Source: Atriophallophorus winterbourni (lineage: Eukaryota > Platyhelminthes > Trematoda > Plagiorchiida > Microphallidae). From it: a DNA stretch of 64,000 nt. The stretch is from NCBI GenBank assembly GCA_013407085.1, contig JACCGJ010004945.1, forward strand, positions 1-64,000. The letters are read 5' to 3'. Of this stretch, positions 57,801 to 64,000 are shown in pieces (positions within the stretch are counted from its first letter, which is position 1; every line of letters begins with the position of its first letter). The position numbers and the translations under genes are program-made. The notes under the pieces are model-generated. The model was not told the origin of the DNA and ran no database searches. It saw nothing but the letters and a program-made list of their open reading frames with translations.

Positions 57801-58672
57801 CAGTCCGTTGAATCCCTGATAGCGGTTAATCAACAATAACGTAAATTGATGTCCCCTGTGAAGCATTCAAAGGTCAAGTCATCCAAGGTGTTTCCAAGGG
57901 AATGTATTTCGACCCGCGGCTTATGAATGATTGCGTGTGCAGGATTTCCTTTTGAAACTGTTGACTTGGTAACCCGGACGCTGTTGCAACCGGGTTAGCC
58001 AACAACTGTCATGGTAATAGACCGTGTCAGAGAATCCTTTGTATTATTTAGCTACACGTTGAAGCGTAGTGCACAGCTAGGTAGCTGACTATCAATGAAC
58101 ACCTTTTGTGCTCCTTCCGTGTTGATTTGGACATCTTCTATGGTTACGTTGGAAATTGAAGACATTTCCTCGATTTTTCATGCACCGTAACTCATGTAAA
58201 ACACAGCATATTATCAGTTTATTTTGTTCAAAATTAAATAATAACGTCGGCACCGTGAAAGTTAAACATTTAATCAGATTCAATTATACGCTCGACCCAG
58301 GTTCGCGATCTGAATTCGTATTTATTATTAGCGACATCACTTTCAATAATGACGCCAATTATTGAAAAGAATTTATGGTGATGTGTGAGAAGCAATGGAA
58401 AACAAGGAAACACAAATATCGTTTTCTCGTCAACTACAATTTTTTTTACAAATTAAACCGCTGTAATAAACGCCTTGATTAACAAATGACCGAAATAAGA
58501 AGGTTGGAACACATTCGAGTATTGTTTGCTTAATATGTTGCGAATCGGTTGGATAGAATTTGATATTTCAGCGTGTTTAAGATTTTTGGGTTGGAATGCC
58601 TGTCGTGCGAAGCTGGGTTCATAAGTTTCAACTTTTTCTATCACTCTGCTTTTGTTTAAAGTCAACTTGAAC
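54834..58672. other. Mostly unassigned; possible LINE scrap at 55100-55210
   Basis: VHRISYLGSFMKNKLET at about 55160 resembles the 'F.YLGS' block of a LINE RT; the surroundings are too decayed to confirm. Frames at 55756-56121 and 56175-56638 overlap on both strands without motifs. Confidence 0.35.
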
Positions 58673-58795
58673 CTAAAAGCTCATTTGCATGCATCTCCAT
58701 CACACACACACAAACCACAACGGTTTCGTGCTGTTTGCACTCATCAGGTAGGGACTGTAGGATCGTGAACGGCATGCGCTTGAACCTGTTGACAA
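58673..58795 (-). mobile_element. Hammerhead-bearing short repeat, variant A
   Basis: Truncated monomer: AAAGCTCATTTGCATGCATC, TCCATCACACACACACAAAC, core, GTAGGGACTGTAGGATCGTG, GCATGCGCTTGAAC in plus-strand order. Confidence 0.75.
58714..58752 (-). ncRNA. Hammerhead ribozyme motif (near-intact), short repeat
   Basis: Minus strand: CTAC, CTGATGA, GTGC-AAACA-GCAC (four perfect pairs), GAAAC, CGTT, GTGG. All core bases are present and stem I pairs (CTAC/GTGG with one wobble). One base is lost from the palindromic ACCGGT of stem III, and the cleavage base reads T in place of C. Confidence 0.65.
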
Positions 58796-59374
58796 TTTTA
58801 CAAACTTTCAGTCGAATTTATAGTGGATAACTCGTTTGTGAGCTACATCATCCATACAGCTATTTGGCACTGGGGATCAATGACCAAATCTGCTGGCTCG
58901 ATGATTGCTAAACAACAACAACCAGCACTGGACGGTATCCCATGACAAATTATTTAGATTAATGTGATATAATCGTTTTACGTTTCCATTTAGTGCTCAT
59001 TCATATTGCTTGTCGATACAAATGAATATTCATACAGATAGTTCACACGTCATCAAATTCAGATCAAAGCACGAATCACTAAGGATTCGCATAAGCTAAT
59101 GACATGTTTACAGCCGCATTGCTACAGCGGTAAGTTTTACCTTGTCAAACAGCTGCGGCTTCTAGCACCCTCTCCAAACGCTCCAACCATATTGCTTGTT
59201 CTAATCCTTGTTAATGAAACCCGAGATTATGGACAGCTGTACGGGACCAAGTGCCGGATAATGGAGAAATGATATGGTTTTCTATCTCTAATTAATAGCA
59301 GTTTATTATTGTTAATTTTCCTTAATTTCAACGAAATCGTTTGTTTGAAAATCGGGTAATTACTCTATTAATCT

Positions 59375-59465
59375 TTTGTGGTGCTCACATCCCCACCCCT
59401 TAAACACCACTACCGGTTTCTGGCTGTTTGCCGTCATCAGGTGGAGACAGTAAGATCAGATCGTT
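59375..59465 (-). mobile_element. Hammerhead-bearing short repeat, variant B
   Basis: Minus strand: CTTACTGTCTCCAC, core, GTGGTGTTTAAGGGG, TGGGGATGTGAGCACCAC. Relatives are at 6560, 39345 and a tail scrap at 62225. Confidence 0.7.
59405..59446 (-). ncRNA. Hammerhead ribozyme motif (intact core), variant B
   Basis: Minus strand: CTCCAC, CTGATGA, CGGC-AAACA-GCCA (three strong pairs), GAAAC, CGGTA, GTGG. Stem I CCAC/GTGG is perfect, stem III is the self-complementary ACCGGT, and the cleavage triplet is GUA, allowed by the NUH rule. This is the best-preserved core in the window. Activity is inferred from the motif only. Confidence 0.7.
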
Positions 59466-60586
59466 TTTTCAGGTAGTTAACAACTATGTTCATCAGATTT
59501 TGTGTTCATTTGATGACAATATATTTAATGGACGTGCAGTGGCTGTTTTTGTCCCAAATTTTTATCATTTTCCATAAAACCTCGCTCGATTAACGCCGAG
59601 CTAATTGAACCTATTTGATATGGGTAGATGTCAACAGCAAGACTAGTTGTTACTTCTGGAATCTCAAGTAAACCTTGAATTGTTTTCCTATCGTATTCGA
59701 AAATCACGAAAGCTGCCACGTGAAGCATAACGATTCCGATAATCCTACCTGCTCAAACGGAGGGACATAAATCAGTACCTCATCTATTGCGGATTAAGGT
59801 CATTCGTGATTTGACAAATGTAACGATTTATTGTTGCGAGTTGCTGGCAGTGTGCGCATCTTGCGGCCGCACAAACTTGTTCCGCCTCGTTGACAACCGC
59901 TTCGAGCGCACTTCATTCCACGGAAGGCGATGAGCACGCTTTGTATCTTCAAACCGATTAGACAGCTTTGTATTGACACTTCGATTTGAGGCGATTTACT
60001 CTTGGTAATCAAGTTCTATGGATTTAAGACCTCTGCGAGATCTGAGTTTGAATCCTATTAAGCTTGCGCATTTTAAGGAAAGACTGTCTTGCCTCAATTC
60101 CTCATCATTAACAGGCCGTTATCATAAAGAGTAAAGACAGGATTCAGTTAGTCTTGAACTTGTCGAATGCGTTAATTTACCGTCATTAAATTATCGTGAA
60201 TTCTTTTAACAGCGTTGTCGATATATAAATCACTACTTTTGTGCATTTGTGTAAAATTGCTATTCATTGCGTTGCTTCAATTAAAATTTGATGGATATCG
60301 TTGGGCTAGACCATTCGAAAATATTAACCACACTGCATAGATTTATGATAAATAATTTCCGAAATAACTTTTCATCATGCATAAAATGTATTGCTTCTAA
60401 ATTACACGCCCAATAATTCCATTGTTTATAAACCCAGTCCAACACAATATTTTACAAATCCAAATAAGCGACGCAATATGAGCGTTAATTATAAAAACGA
60501 AATCTCAATTTGCACTGCGCCGCCATACTGGAAGCTCGCTCTTAGTAATCATGAAAAAGTGATTGACTTTGTAGACTAAGATCATG

Positions 60587-60592
60587 TTTATT
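60587..60592 (-). terminator. Candidate polyadenylation signal of Hox gene
   Basis: TTTATT on the plus strand (AATAAA on the minus) lies about 190 bases after the Hox stop codon. Confidence 0.45.
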
Positions 60593-60780
60593 TTACATAG
60601 TGATCCAGAAGAAATTGAAACTTCGGGTTTTTTTCGTTTTGCAATAGAACTGAATGTGCCATACTTGGCCCATTCAGTCAAAACAGTTTACTGGGTATCA
60701 CAATTAACCTGGACAGTGTGTCACGTGTCCATATATTGTATATTGATGTTCCAGATGTGAGGTTACCTTTTGATCTCAGT

Positions 60781-64000
<3,220 letters not shown>

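Larger units (their letters stand above)
58796..60580. other. Otherwise unassigned sequence downstream of the Hox gene
   Basis: Apart from the variant B repeat no gene or repeat is recognised. Frames at 59525-60012 and 60391-60579 have no motif. Confidence 0.4.

Overview
The window looks like nuclear DNA of a parasitic flatworm, most likely a trematode. It is AT-rich and intron-bearing, with no operons or bacterial genes. It holds parts of two host genes in a dense mass of decayed retroelements (several LINE families, Penelope-like elements), two hAT DNA transposon remnants, and a short tandem repeat family that carries hammerhead ribozyme cores. The flatworm assignment rests on the venom-allergen-like (SCP/TAPS) gene, the mix of LINEs and Penelope elements, and a Hox gene with an intron-split homeobox. 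I cannot name the species.

Layout: 1-7.3 kb holds LINE fragments, including a CR1 copy nested in another LINE and an RTE copy with a 16-bp target duplication. 8.15-12.9 kb contains two copies of a 1.8-2.0 kb composite unit. 13.5-15.4 kb has two minus-strand CR1 copies. 16.5 kb has a GATG microsatellite. 18.1-19.6 and 25.0-26.9 kb are two complementary, broken hAT elements, the second with a piggyBac-like MITE inside. 19.6-21.6 kb is a LINE split by a Penelope-like insertion. 27.2-29.0 kb is a degenerate CR1 endonuclease plus RT.

33.1-42.6 kb is a complete five-exon gene for a secreted CAP-domain protein of 218 residues, with retroelements in its introns. 42.9-46.1 kb is rich in the hammerhead-bearing repeat, partly as tandem monomers of about 235 bp. 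45.4-50.9 kb is a pile-up of LINE and Penelope-like pieces. 51-60.5 kb is mostly unassigned. 60.8-63.4 kb (minus strand) carries the last two coding exons of a Hox gene. Its homeodomain is cut by introns after about residue 24 and exactly between residues 50 and 51; the upstream exon is outside the window.

The most notable signal is that two unrelated kinds of repeat here carry hammerhead cores (CTGATGA, stem II, GAAAC): the short tandem repeat, which resembles metazoan retrozymes or the schistosome Sm-alpha repeat, and the pseudo-LTRs of the Penelope-like elements. The best-preserved core is at 59405-59446. The two host genes are unrelated and simply share the locus. All exon joins, family names and ribozyme folds come from reading the sequence by eye; no alignments or folding programs were run.
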